Under the pieces are notes generated by a model. That model was not told where the DNA came from and did not search any database. It saw nothing but the letters and a program-made list of their open reading frames with translations. The position numbers and the translations under genes are program-made. Of a stretch of 64,000 bases of DNA, positions 11,863 through 21,914 are shown one piece after another. How positions within the stretch are numbered: the first letter of the stretch is position 1; the number at the start of each line of letters is the position of its first letter. The stretch is from Tetrapyrgos nigripes (taxonomy: Eukaryota > Basidiomycota > Agaricomycetes > Agaricales > Campanellaceae): the NCBI GenBank assembly GCA_013368315.1, contig JAACJM010000053.1, positions 248,001-312,000 of the forward strand, written 5' to 3'.

Positions 11863-12694
11863 TCAATATCACCACAGCTGAAAAGCCGACCGCTGTGTGG
11901 AATAAATCAGAATTTGGACACTATCATCAAGTATCTTGACACGTACCATTATTCACGATGGATAGGAAAATCGGAAAGACTATGATCCTCCAGTCTGAGT
12001 TCCAAACGACATAGCATCGACGGATCTGACAAGAATAACCAGAGATTATCAAGTGGTGAAAACCATCAGTCGAGGAAGAATGACATACGAGAACATAGTC
12101 TGCCAGAATGCTTGAGGAAAATCAGTATTGGGATGGTCAAGACTGCCAGAACTTCAGCTTACTTTGCAAAAACATAACCCATTTCAGCCAGCATCCTACA
12201 TGTATTCATTAATGAAAATTGAAAATGCAGACATAAGAGATAAAAGCTTACTGCATTGATAAGTTGAAATGATGGATCTGAGGTTTGGAAAGTCCCGGAT
12301 GGAGGCCGCCCAGACCGAAGGTATTGTAAAGAATCGAGGCGTTCGCGATAAGATCCGTCGCCGTTACGACTGTAGCGATCAAGAAAAGTAGGACTAGCGC
12401 CCAAAAATCCCATCGAGCTAGCATGCTGGCTACCCCTTTGCGTTGGGTCATGACGTACATTGCCACGCTGAAAGTGACAAGGTAGCAGCCTGCAATAAAA
12501 ATTGTGAATTTAGCTTGGTTTGGATGGGATAAGTCTGCGTTGGAGTCTTAACATACCGTAAACCACAGATTCCAGCTTCAAGAAATGTCCCCGTGAGCAG
12601 TGAACTGTCCTTGGAGCACAATAATGGTACGTACCATAGACTGGGCCAAGTATAGCTTGAGACTAAGACGGAGCTCTTCGGTGTCGGACGACAT
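11199..12694 (-). pseudogene. Multi-pass membrane protein, Agaricomycete family, with in-frame TAG (copy B)
   Basis: The exon chain from ATG at 12694 reads MSSDTEELRLSLKLYLAQSM, an exon with ESVVYG, CYLVTFSVAMYVMTQRKG, WDFWALVLLFLIATVVTATD, IHHFNLSMQ, MLAEMGYVFAN, ILADYVL, RRCYVVWNSDWRIIVFP, VGFSAVVILINVFFGSLS and VASNVLLTFLIA, then a GC-AG intron, GRIWWIMK, and the C-terminal helices to EEHTV-stop at 11199. About seven hydrophobic helices are expected. I know this architecture as an uncharacterised mushroom family; ligand and function are unknown. The codon after IWWIMK is TAG (11667-11665 region), although the downstream frame still reads LEKMNPDAKED, so a single C-to-T change (CAG to TAG) would remove the last helices unless it is read through or spliced around. 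Confidence 0.75.
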
Positions 12695-13560
12695 CTTGGG
12701 CCAGGAGAAGGCTCTGGGGTAGCAACCTGATGTTGGAGAAGAAACGACGTCCCTCGCCTGATCTATTACCTCCTGGGTCCTCCCAGACGTATATAAGATA
12801 TAGGTCACCCACGATTGAGCGCTAATGCCGATGTACCGCCATGTCCACATGTCTGATGCTAGCTACACAACATTGGATTGATCATCTTTGAGGCGCGGCA
12901 GAAGGCAAGCTAAAATGATTTCCGAACCCAACTTCAGAATCAGGGACGCATCACGTTTCAGTAATACCAAAAAAATTTTGTGATCATGATGACAACAGTG
13001 CCGGAGCTTCGCTGAGGATTATGATATCCGAAATATCACGGCGGTTGAGACGAGGGCGCACCGGGTCAGCGAGGGTGGGGGGCTCTGTTTTGGCTTTATT
13101 CGCACTGACCCACAAGTATCCATTCTTCCTATCCCGCTCCCGGCGGATCGACTTTCTAAGCACTCACTCACCTCCGGTTCCTCTTCAATTGAATATTCGG
13201 AGTGGCAAAAGGGTATGGTGAAACGACAGCGCACCCGCGTACAGCTTCCCGGCCTCGGAGGAAGTGGATACCACTATTCGGATACCTTTCTTCATGCCGA
13301 AGTCAATTAATCAAAAGTGCTCAAGAATCAATCCTATGTATATTATATTATATTATCCTATATTCCTATATATATATTATATCCTATTCCCGATACTTTA
13401 GTATAAAGGGAGTGTATGGAGGTCATATAAATCCGTGAAGAGCTTATATAAGTCATTTGCTAAGCAGCTTTTCGGCCGAACAACCTGTCACGGTTCACGT
13501 GCCGTGCCAAACACACGCGTCGCGACTGTTGTTCATTATTTGTCGAACGTTTTGAGGTTC
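12695..13560. other. No gene seen; AT-rich tract
   Basis: This is the upstream flank of the membrane-protein gene. Short ORFs here have no domains. The part at 13325-13385 is almost pure A/T with repeated TATAT and ATCCTAT elements. Confidence 0.5.
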
Positions 13561-13576
13561 AACCAACAGTTCGGCT

Positions 13577-13584
13577 ATAAAAGG
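13577..13584 (+). promoter_or_regulatory. Candidate TATA box
   Basis: TATAAAAG in the context GGCTATAAAAGGAGC is a consensus TATA box on the plus strand. It precedes the small ORF at 14000 by about 400 bp. No transcript evidence is available. Confidence 0.35.
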
Positions 13585-13999
13585 AGCGTTAACTGTGTAC
13601 TCCGCCTCAGAGGCTGCCACCCAGACTATCGGACTGGTCGCTATGGAAGCACCTCGCCCTTTTCTCCTTTGACGAGCATCCATTTTAAGTGTAATTCTGA
13701 TTTCCGCGAGCGTCGACCCCACTTACTCGCTCAACGTCTCACTGTTTCATATTCCACCTCTCTCGGTTGTTTCGGCTCCCCGCTGACCACTGACCCCTTT
13801 TCTACCACAGCCCCTTTCACCGTTACTGCGCACGGAGCTACGTGCGATCGTTCATTGACGGTTTCTTATCTTTCTTCAATCCCTGACTTGTAACCCGTTA
13901 GTAGGAAGTCGGGTTGCACATTTGGCACATCCACTACTGCCGTCCTGTACACTCGTCACTCCTCGTTCACAGCCTCTCATCTCTTCTGCTCTTGTCACC

Positions 14000-14326
14000 A
14001 TGATCACAGTCAACTCCACTCCTGTAGTAGCCAACCTGGTTGACTACCTACCACTAACTGTGATTTCCCGGGATTTATGGGAACGTCTGCACCTCCCTTT
14101 TACATTGACATCCAAAGAGGCGATTCGACTTACCTCAAATGATTTCGACGTGGAAAATGTTTTGATGGTCACTGTAGTGGAAGGTGAAGCATTATGTATG
14201 AGCAATATCGCATTGGGTTCCGATTGGCTTCAATCCTTCACCACTTCGAAAGCAATCTCCACCCCGAACGCTCGGGATCTTATAATGACAAGCTTTACTG
14301 AATGGATTCTGTATATTGATCGTTGA
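14000..14326 (+). CDS. Unrecognised ORF with an IALxSDWLQ-type module
   Basis: 108 codons starting MITVNSTPVVANLVDYLPLT. Landmarks are a hydrophobic start with VISRDLWERLHLPF, then VENVLMVTVVEGEALCMS and NIALGSDWLQSF. The frame is also open upstream of this ATG, so the true start may differ or lie in an earlier exon. A decayed relative of the central module follows at 14482. I do not recognise the family. The LPLTVIS...VTVVxGxA...ALxSDWL pattern looks like a compact beta-rich module, but that is impression only. Confidence 0.35.
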   Translation: MITVNSTPVVANLVDYLPLTVISRDLWERLHLPFTLTSKEAIRLTSNDFDVENVLMVTVVEGEALCMSNIALGSDWLQSFTTSKAISTPNARDLIMTSFTEWILYIDR

Positions 14327-14481
14327 CTTGCAAGCCGTTGAAGATCAATTGTCCTGTTTTCCATCCAACTGCCACTGTCTGCTGCACTCATAAATCCTCC
14401 GTGTCTGCTTCTCAATGTTGCCACTGACTGTGGTTTCGGCACAGATTGCTCCTCCCATCAGCCCTCACATCCACAGTCTCA

Positions 14482-14625
14482 ATGGTCAAAAATTCTGCAA
14501 CGGTGACTGTCGTTGATGGTGACGCATAACAGACGTCTGATATTGCGCTGCGTTCTGACTGGCTACAGGCACATGGTGTGGGCACTCCATACAGTCTACC
14601 TCAGTCAGTGCACCCCTAATGTTTT
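14482..14625 (+). pseudogene. Decayed second copy of the VTVV...IALxSDWLQ module
   Basis: Translation gives ATVTVVDGDA, a stop (TAA), then QTSDIALRSDWLQAHGVGTP, which aligns with VTVVEGEALCMSNIALGSDWLQS of the ORF ending at 14326. The stretch just upstream (LPLTVVSAQIAPPI) also echoes LPLTVISRDLWERL. This is a local tandem duplication whose second copy carries a stop. Confidence 0.55.
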
Positions 14626-14902
14626 TGTCTTGGAGTTATCACTTTGATTTTTTGAGTCTACAGCAGTATCGGGTTTGGCGGCCCTCCAGCGCCGCGCTAT
14701 GCTAAATATATTAAGATAGGATGGGCCTGGGAAGAAACAATATTTACATAATCATTACTAAGCAATGTCCCTACGAATCCCTATGCGGCCCTGACCAAGC
14801 GAAGCTTGTTTTCCTAAAGATGCTACTCCACAACTACATAAATATGTCCCGAGCACAGCCCACAAACAGATCATTCTTGGTCGTCAAGCCATTGTTCTGT
14901 CA

Positions 14903-15392
14903 TCAAGAACTACTCGGATCGCAATTGGTGCAGGAGATATCTTTGCACGCACAACTTTTTGGTAAATCATGGAACAGTTCATTTATAAAGGTCAGAGACG
15001 AAAATACGTATCAAACTCACTAGGGGGGACACTTTGGACTGGCGTTGACTTGGGTCGTCAAGAGTGTAATCGTCATGATGAGGAGGAAGGAAATACTGTC
15101 AAGGACTGCGAGTTTCATTTTCGATATGTCGAGATCTAGGGCCACTGTTTGTTCAAACGGAGATAATAAATGGTCTATGGCTGGTAAAGGAGCATTTGGA
15201 CTTACAGGTGAGATGCAGACGGACATATGAAGTAGTACTGAAACCAATAGACAACCAATAAACACAAGTGGTTTCTATCCATACTAGTAGACGCAGTGTA
15301 TACTTACCTTGTGGCTTTAAAATGTAGTAAATCATGTAGGTCACTTGAAGCCATTTGCTGAAAGACTGGCTGCTTTTAAACTCCTCGGTCAT
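14903..15392 (-). CDS. Small membrane protein candidate with Cys-rich tail
   Basis: Exon 1 (15392 to about 15207) starts MTEEFKSSQSFSKWLQVTYM and stays open to SYVRLHLT. A GTAAGT...AACAG intron joins in frame to LALDLDISKMKLAVL and then a strong TM segment (DSISFLLIMTITLLTT) ending SPKCPP. There the frame either stops (TAG) or splices at GTGAGT to a last exon reading CACKDISCTNCDPSSS. The spliced protein would be about 120 residues with one or two TM helices and a CxC-CxxC tail. The last acceptor (AAAAAG) is weak. No family is recognised. Confidence 0.3.
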
Positions 15393-15424
15393 TTCATGTC
15401 AAAAACCAGACCTAGAAACTGCGG

Positions 15425-15545
15425 ACGTTCCATGTGTTCCATGTTTCGAAGTCCTACCGCTGGGTCCGAGTGATTCTGTACATAAAAGTATGGGAGTCAG
15501 GGGACTAATCGAGATCAACCACCCGCTTGTTGGGCAACATAATTT
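15425..15545 (+). repeat. Outlying unit of the SDSV(Q/H)KKRL repeat
   Basis: GAGTGATTCTGTACATAAAA followed by ATGGGAGTCAGGGGACTAAT and CGAGATCAACCACCCG matches the ends of the units at 16.5-17.6 kb. It lies about 1.1 kb before the main array and lacks the first half of the unit. Confidence 0.5.
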
Positions 15546-16245
15546 ATGAGGCCAAATGAAATGAGGCTGAGTCCTTTACACTCCATTTCCACGTGTGGCA
15601 GTGCATATTCATCCCACCTCCTCCCGTGCTGTTGTTTCCGGTTTCCTCCGAGTCCTTGCCCATATCCACAGCCCCTGTATTTCTTAATATGACCAAACAA
15701 TGACATTGTCTCAATATCTTTGTGCTGGACCGGTAACAAAAGTTTCCAATCTCAATCTTTCATTTTGTTGTCTTTTTTCTTTGTCTTGTTCTTGTAAGGG
15801 GACAGTTTCCTTTTTCCTTCCCTTCTCCTTTAGGACTTGTTTGTTCTCGTCTTATCTGGACTTCATTGACTTTCATTGACTTGTTTACCCCAGTTTCATT
15901 GTTTCATCATCCATCATTCATTGTTCATCATTTTGATCTTTCATCATTCCACCTTTCTATTACTTCATTTCAACTGTACAGTTTTGCAGATCTTTTCTCA
16001 GGCCTTCATACGAGTATATATACCCCTTCCCTGCAGGCGAGTATCCTTGAGTTTTTCTCTTTGGATCTCCTCCTGCAGGTGCGTAGTATGTCAGCCTTGT
16101 ATCTTCTAGTTCTGATTTATATATCTTTGGATCTCCTCCTGCAGTTGTTGAGTGAGTGCCTCACATGCCAGGAGTTGCCTGTACAGTTCTTATTTTTATT
16201 GCTTTCCTTTCTCTTTTGCTCTCTTTCATTTTTTGTTATCTCTCG
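15546..16245. other. T/C-rich sequence, no gene seen
   Basis: The long ORFs are low-complexity readings of T/C-rich DNA (Phe/Leu/Ser-rich). The segment at 15546-15590 matches 42090-42135 in reverse (CTCAGCCTCATTTCATT), another dispersed-repeat trace. Confidence 0.45.
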
Positions 16246-16349
16246 ATCTCTCATCTTCTTCATCGCTTGCTTTCTTTTCTTTTTTCCTCTCTTCTCTCTC
16301 TCAATCTCTCATCTTCTTCATCGCTTGCTTTCTTTTCTTTTTTCCTCTC
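16246..16349. repeat. Direct tandem duplication, 58 bp period
   Basis: A 46 bp string beginning ATCTCTCATCTTCTTCATCG occurs at 16246 and again at 16304, joined by CTCTC-rich DNA. It explains the long Phe/Leu/Ser ORFs in this area. Confidence 0.85.
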
Positions 16350-16420
16350 CTTTCCTCAACAGTTCCAGTTTTGGGCCTCTGCACCTCATCTGGCTTCTTC
16401 CCACTCCAGTAAAGAGAAAA

Positions 16421-16470
16421 CCTGTGGCCTCGTACTTGCCACACACAGCATTGGCCCACATCCCTTTCAT
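16421..16470 (-). repeat. Dispersed repeat D45, copy 1
   Basis: Reverse-strand copy of a roughly 45 bp motif (GTGGGCCAGCGCTGA...GAGTACGAGGCCA) also seen at 18963, 36835 and 40271. Confidence 0.65.
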
Positions 16471-16644
16471 AATGCTCTGGAGCCAATAATACCATCTAAC
16501 ACTGCCAGCAAAAAGGATAAGTGTCCTGAGAACTTCAGAAAGGTAAGAGATCTCTCAATTACTGACATTCAGAACTCATTCACCACTGGACAGCACCAGC
16601 CTGCAGCTCCTGGCACAAGTGATTCTGTACAGAAAAAGAGACTT

Positions 16645-17068
16645 TGTCATGAATCACTCCCTGCCTATTCATTTCCTTTCTATTCCTTCTCCTTTACTAC
16701 CTATTTCCCACTCTATTTAATTTTAACCCCATAAACATCAACCACTTCCCATCATCGTTTATAGTTACCATCTCTCTAGATCTATGACTCACACACTTAT
16801 CTCCTTCGCTTTCTGTCTCCACGGACATTCCCACTGTCAATCATTCTTTATGATCCAGTACCTTCATCTATCCATATTTAACTTATTATTCTCTCGCCCT
16901 TGACGTTTCCATATGGTACCGTCTATTACTACCTACTTTTTCCCATCTGTTCTCATATCACTTATATACCCACTATCTTTGTAACCTATTCCTCAGTTCG
17001 TTCACTTCGTCTCCACTCCGTACTATTACTACGCAGTGTAGAGCCTAGTCAGCTTACTACTCTATCTC

Positions 17069-17103
<35 letters not shown>

Positions 17104-17186
17104 TTTGATCAATCCATCTTCTTGTAAATCGACTTTCTCATATTGTGTGACTTGGGTGGTTATCGAGTGCACTGACGACCTTGACA
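16645..17186. mobile_element. Solo LTR (542 bp) with TSD GACTT
   Basis: The segment begins TGTCATGAATC and ends CCTTGACA, with TG...CA and a TGTCA/TGACA inversion. It is flanked by GACTT at 16640-16644 and at 17187-17191. The part at 16990-17186 (GTTCGTTCACTTCGTCTC, GTGTAGAGC, GTGACTTGGGTGGTT) matches the second solo LTR at 46416-46875 in reverse complement, so both are the same family. No internal retroelement coding region lies between its ends, as expected after LTR-LTR recombination. Confidence 0.85.
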
Positions 17187-17570
17187 GACTTTGGCATGGG
17201 AGTCAGGTTACTAATCGAGTTCAACCAACCACTGGCAAAAAGGATAAGTGTCCAGAAGGCCTTAAAAAAAAGCCAAAGGTGTCTTGATTACCTATGCTCA
17301 TAACTCACTCTAGCCAGGAGTTCCTGGTATATATGAGTGATTCTGTACATAAAAAGAGACTTTTCAGGGGGTAGCTCTCACAGTGCAGCATAATTACTAT
17401 CTGGCATGGCCAGCAAACCAGCTAAGTGTCCAGAAGACCCTGAAATAAAATTTTAAGAAACCAAAGATGTCTCTATTGCCTATGTTCATAACTCAATCCA
17501 GCCTGCAGTTCCTGGCATGAGTGATTCTGTACAGAAAAAGAGGCTTTGACATGGGAGTCAGGACACTAAT

Positions 17571-18590
17571 AGGTGTCTTTTGTGTAAGTGTAGAACAAAC
17601 ACAAACTTAAAGACTTTTATACAAATTGTAAAGTGCAAGCATTCTGAGTAGTCAAAATACTCAACAGTTCACTTGTACTACAAGGACTTTTGGGGGTTTT
17701 GGTAGGGTTTTTGCATGAATGCACACAAGTTCAACACACACAAATTTTGTAGTTGCACTTGTACCAATGAGAACACCTCAGTCATCAGGCACATGTCTTG
17801 CTGATCTTACTGCTGTATTTGGAAATATCTTTACCCTTTTGGGGCTTTCTCATCATGACTCATTCCTTTGATCGAGTACTGGCAGTAATGGACTATGGGT
17901 TTCATTCCTTCACTGCTAGTCCATCCCTTTAGTATCATACAAAAGCTGAGCTTTCTAGGAACTCATACATATATACTTTGTCCTAGTTATCTATCCTTGC
18001 TGTCTCTCAAAAGACTATTCCTTCTGTTTTGCTTATAAGCAAGGTATCAATTACTATACCACTAGTTCAGACCTAGTCAGTCACTAGGGTTTTCCTCTGA
18101 TTTCTCTGATTATGGTACAATTCTTAACCAGTGATTGTTTAGTGCTAGAGTCTGGGTTGTATAGCTGACACATTCCTTGCCTGTGAATAAGGGCTTCACT
18201 TTCCCTTGAGTCACACTGGTGGTACTAAGCACATTATAGTAGGAATTGCTACAAAGTCTTTATAGACCTTTGTATAGTATATTGGGTGGATCTGCTACTA
18301 TAACTGAAGCACTGTACACATCAACCATAGGACTTAGAATAAGCATATCCTATTCATAAGTATTTAGCTTTATTGTACTGGCACATACACTTTGTCCACT
18401 AGTGCTTTGACTAGCAGTTCAGGACTCACTCTAGTCCTTTATATACCAATTGAAGTGGTGAACCAGCTTTCTAACCACCAAATAGTGTTTCTATACATGA
18501 ATTTTGTATGGCGTATCAACACCATAGTCTCGAGTATCCAGACTGATGATGTATACATGTTCAACACTATGTGTGTATATATGTAAGGGC
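17571..18590. mobile_element. Insertion of about 1.02 kb splitting tandem unit 3
   Basis: Units 1 and 2 run ACTAATCGAGTTCAACC without a break. In unit 3, ACACTAAT ends at 17570 and the matching TTGAGTTCAACC resumes near 18595. The ends are weakly inverted (AGGTGTC... and ...GGGCACC) with a possible 3 bp AAT duplication. The interior is non-coding and repetitive (CACACAAG, TGTGTAAG). The element class is undetermined. Confidence 0.55.
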
Positions 18591-18962
18591 ACCAATTGAG
18601 TTCAACCAATATCAGAAATCCTTGTCTCAGCCACCTTCAGCCCATGCTGTACCCATATACTCCTTCATATTTCCATATCTGTCACTCTTACATCACTCAT
18701 CACCTAAGCCCAGAAACCCTCAGAGGGTTTTTTGATTATACCTATGTGTGCCCCTACCCTATTCTATTTCTGTTTCATTTATTATGTCGATTATTGATTC
18801 TGTTTATTGTTCCACATCTATATTTGTTGTTTAACATTTGATTCGTTTATTCTATTTACCAGTTTGGACTCACAATTGTTTAGTATATTAGTTATAGGAG
18901 CACCATAGTTAGTTGTGGAGTCTTGATACAGGAGGTGGTTTCAATTTCTAATGTTAATTTAT

Positions 18963-19013
18963 TCATGAAGGGGGTGTGGGCCAGCACTGAAGTGTGGCGA
19001 GAATGAGTCCAAT
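18963..19013 (+). repeat. Dispersed repeat D45, copy 2
   Basis: GGGGTGTGGGCCAGCACTGA followed by AGTGTGGCGAGAATGAG, a diverged copy of the motif at 36835 and 40271. It lies within a 127-codon minus-strand ORF (18892-19275) that has no recognised domain. Confidence 0.6.
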
Positions 19014-20330
19014 GAGCTAAAAATGCTTGACTACACACCCTTCCAGTAAAAATAGTCAATGAAAAATGGGTGTGTATAAAGGCGGTGGTGAAGCTGACAT
19101 AAACGTGGTGGTGTGGGTCCGAGGATTTGAGAGAAATGACGAAAATGACGCGTCCAACCAGATAAATCTGAAGCCAGCAAATAAGGCTATGTACTTTGGG
19201 CATCAGGAATCCGCGCTGAGAAATGAGGTCCTTACCTGGTTTTGAGGCCACTGAAAAATAAAGAAAAATCGTCAAAATATGGTTTATACACTGTGAAGCC
19301 CAGTTAGGTTGATGGGAATGTCCACTTGATTGGATCTGCCAATTTTCTGCAGGTTAAATGCACCCAATACTATCCCTTGTTATCTGACAACGTTCTTTAT
19401 TGAACAACATCTCGAGCTGATTCTACATCCTCCATCACCTCCAGAGCGGACCCTTTCTGGAGGAAGAGGGAGGCGGGGGCAACAAGAGAATGGCACAAAT
19501 AGATAAGGGGAGGGGATCAGCGCTAAAAAGTTCGTAAACTCTGCGTATTGATGAATGAGGGCTATATGTAGCTACAAAGTGTCTTATACAAGCTGTCAGT
19601 GTATCAAAAGAAGCTATACAAGGCCATCAGTTTGTATCCCAGCTCTGACCCCGAGGTGATTATGTCCCCCTGCTGGAGGTTGTCAGAGGATAAACCATTG
19701 CAATTTTTAGTGGACATGGAGGGATGGTGATGTAGACTAGTGATACTAGTACCCTCAAGTAGGTTGCTCAGGATGAGTAGCAGGCGGTGCGAGAAATGGA
19801 CACGTTTTCTTTCGCTCTGAGATCACTAGAGGTTTGACCGACCTGGCTTTTGGTTAGTCGGTCTGTTCTCTTTTTTCGTCATGGAGGTGGTTCTCTTGGT
19901 ATACTAGTTTTCGAATTTACTGGCATCGGCCGATTACCTATTCCCTAGGAAGCGATGAGCCCCTTTTACTCCCACTACTTTGCGATACGCAATACTCACC
20001 AATCTCTCATTTTCAGCCTGTCGATACCATACCAAAGATCCAAAGCAAATCATAAATCATAGTACATAAATCGAACGATGATCTCGCCTTCATCAGCCTA
20101 GCCCTCTTCAGCGTCTCTGCCTTCCCAATGGACGTCTTCCCAGACGGCCCTAGCAGTGATGGGTCATCCGGTGGGCCTTTGGGGATTTCTGATCCTGTTA
20201 GTGTTGGGGGATGTGACACTGATTGTGCTGGTGATTGTGTTCATGGTGGACGGATCCAAACTTGAATGAAATGGCGAGATCACAAGTAAAAAAGCTAGAA
20301 TGACTGTTACATTACTTCTGGCGGTTTGAA
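19014..20330. other. No gene seen
   Basis: No supported exon chain. A plus-strand stretch at 20080-20250 (LAFISLALFSVSAFP..., then an acidic Gly/Ser/Asp run) resembles a secreted N-terminus but has no start or continuation. Confidence 0.4.
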
Positions 20331-20339
20331 GATGATTCT

Positions 20340-20560
20340 GGAAGACTGAAACTCTATCATGAGTCACAGCTTTTCCGAATCTTTTTGACAACGCGATTTT
20401 TGAGGGTGGAGAAAGGGACGCGTACACATTTCCAAATTGTAGCTGGAGCATGGCCCGAGCGTAAGCTGAGGAGGTTTTCAGCTTTCTTGGGTATCCATAT
20501 CTGCCACTCGTATCTACCTTTGGACCACTTGGTGCTTCATAGGCACGACTGCACCAGAAC
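20340..20560 (+). repeat. Dispersed repeat R2, copy 1
   Basis: GCCCGAGCGTAAGCTGAGGA, TTCTTGGGTATCCA and GGACCACTTGGTGC(TT/TG)CATA occur here and at 30695-30890 in the same order with indels. The plus-strand frame RKLRRFSAFLGI is preserved in both, which could mean a former exon, but the surrounding frames are broken here. Confidence 0.6.
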
Positions 20561-21914
20561 TGGGCAGATCATAGATGTTGTATAAAGTTATAGATACCAC
20601 CGCAACTTCTGCGATCCTGCTACCTGCATCAAGGTGATCCCCTGCTGTTCAAGCTGGTCATCATCTATATCCACATCCACATCTAGGTCCTTTGCTACTT
20701 GCCTCAGTCCCTCGGGCCTTTGGGGTAAAGACCCACCGCCCATTTATGTCGTTAATCATTCATATGAAAAACAATCAGACAATCTGCAGACAACTAGTTA
20801 AACTCTATGCAGTGCATACTATAGTCATCCATTACCTGTTCAAATTTGCGAATACTACCTGAATTATGCGCAGATCAGACATATAGGCAAACTTACAGAA
20901 AAACTTGACCCGCCCGCTTTCGAGATATTGCGTATACAGAGAGTTTTCGCTAACCTTAGCCATTCAAGTTTGAATCTTGTTAAAGGTGATGAACTGTCGA
21001 TGCTCATTACTCATCAACATCAGGTTTCCAGGAACAGGATATTTTTTTGCTGCTTATGTGTTAGATGCAATCTTTTTTGCATCTTTTCTTTTTGTATCAA
21101 ATGGTCTTTGTAACTACTACTGAATCCCTACTTGCCTCATTATAGCTCCATCTGTTTAATTGAGTTTTACATTCCAAGTCGCCTAAAGTTCATCATGATA
21201 CTGATAAGTAGTGTCAACAAACTGAGATCTACTTATGTATCATATCTAATTTTATGTTATTAGTTGAGGTCAGATTGGACTGTGTGTAGCAGCTCAAGTC
21301 GCCTAGGGCCTTGATTTTGTGTTGAAACTGACTGTGCGTGCATGATTGTAAAAAGACAGATATCAACGAGCTTGATTGCATGTGATAGTTCAGCAGTATC
21401 ACGGTGATTCACCTCCAGTTTCCAATCCAGATACCTTCTCAATGGCATTCCAAGTATCTGATGAACTGCAACTGACCATTGAGATCAGGTTTCAGCATAA
21501 AAGTGTTCCAAGCTGAGATTTCTCAGTGCGTAACTTTTCTTTGATCGCAGTAAATTCTCTGATCTTTTAGAACACAGTCTGAGGGTGTTGAAATTCTGAT
21601 TCTGATTTCTGATTCTAAAGTCGAGTTTGTATCTGGGACTGGTGCAAAGCATTAAGTACAAAGGAGATACCTGCATAACGTCTCTGCAAAAGTACTGTTA
21701 AAACCAAGTTCTGATTCGTGGCTAAAGGAAAATTACTTATAATAATCACGAAGTTTGACAAAAGTTCATCATGATGTCGATGTGATGAGCATCAGTAGAG
21801 AACAAACTGATCATGAAATGCGCAGCCAACTGGTAGATCCTTAAAAGAGTGGGTAAAGCGAGATCCTGGCGTTGGTTTATTCTAACAAACGCTTGTCTGT
21901 GCCCTCCTCTGAAA
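20561..21914. other. No gene seen
   Basis: AT-rich intergenic DNA upstream of the seven-TM gene. Only short unsupported ORFs occur. Confidence 0.45.

Larger units (their letters stand above)
16500..18610 (+). repeat. Degenerate coding tandem repeat (three units), twice interrupted
   Basis: Three units of about 170-185 bp: 16508-16644 continuing at 17187-17226, 17227-17400, and 17409-17570 continuing at 18591. Each translates to a similar peptide: KKDKCPE, then a DxSI/VHNS-like stretch, then PAxPGxSDSVQKKRL and HGSQxTN. Removing the solo LTR and one copy of its TSD leaves unit 1 in frame into unit 2 (KRLWHGSQVTNRVQPTTG, then KKDKCPEGLKKKPKVS). Unit 2 has a TGA after KVS and unit 3 a TGA where unit 1 has Trp. 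Unit 3 is cut by the insertion at 17571-18590. No known domain is recognised. Confidence 0.65.

Noticed and set aside
13435..13893. A 152-codon plus-strand ORF
   Set aside because: No domain, no homology impression, a long antisense frame is equally open, and the TATA box lies inside it.
15866..16734. Long overlapping plus-strand ORFs (up to 207 codons) rich in Phe, Leu and Ser
   Set aside because: They follow T/C-rich low-complexity DNA and a 58 bp tandem duplication, are open in more than one frame, and run into the solo LTR.
17041..17105. CTCTCTAT-type simple repeat considered as a CRISPR-like or regulatory array
   Set aside because: It is a microsatellite inside the solo LTR, with no spacers.
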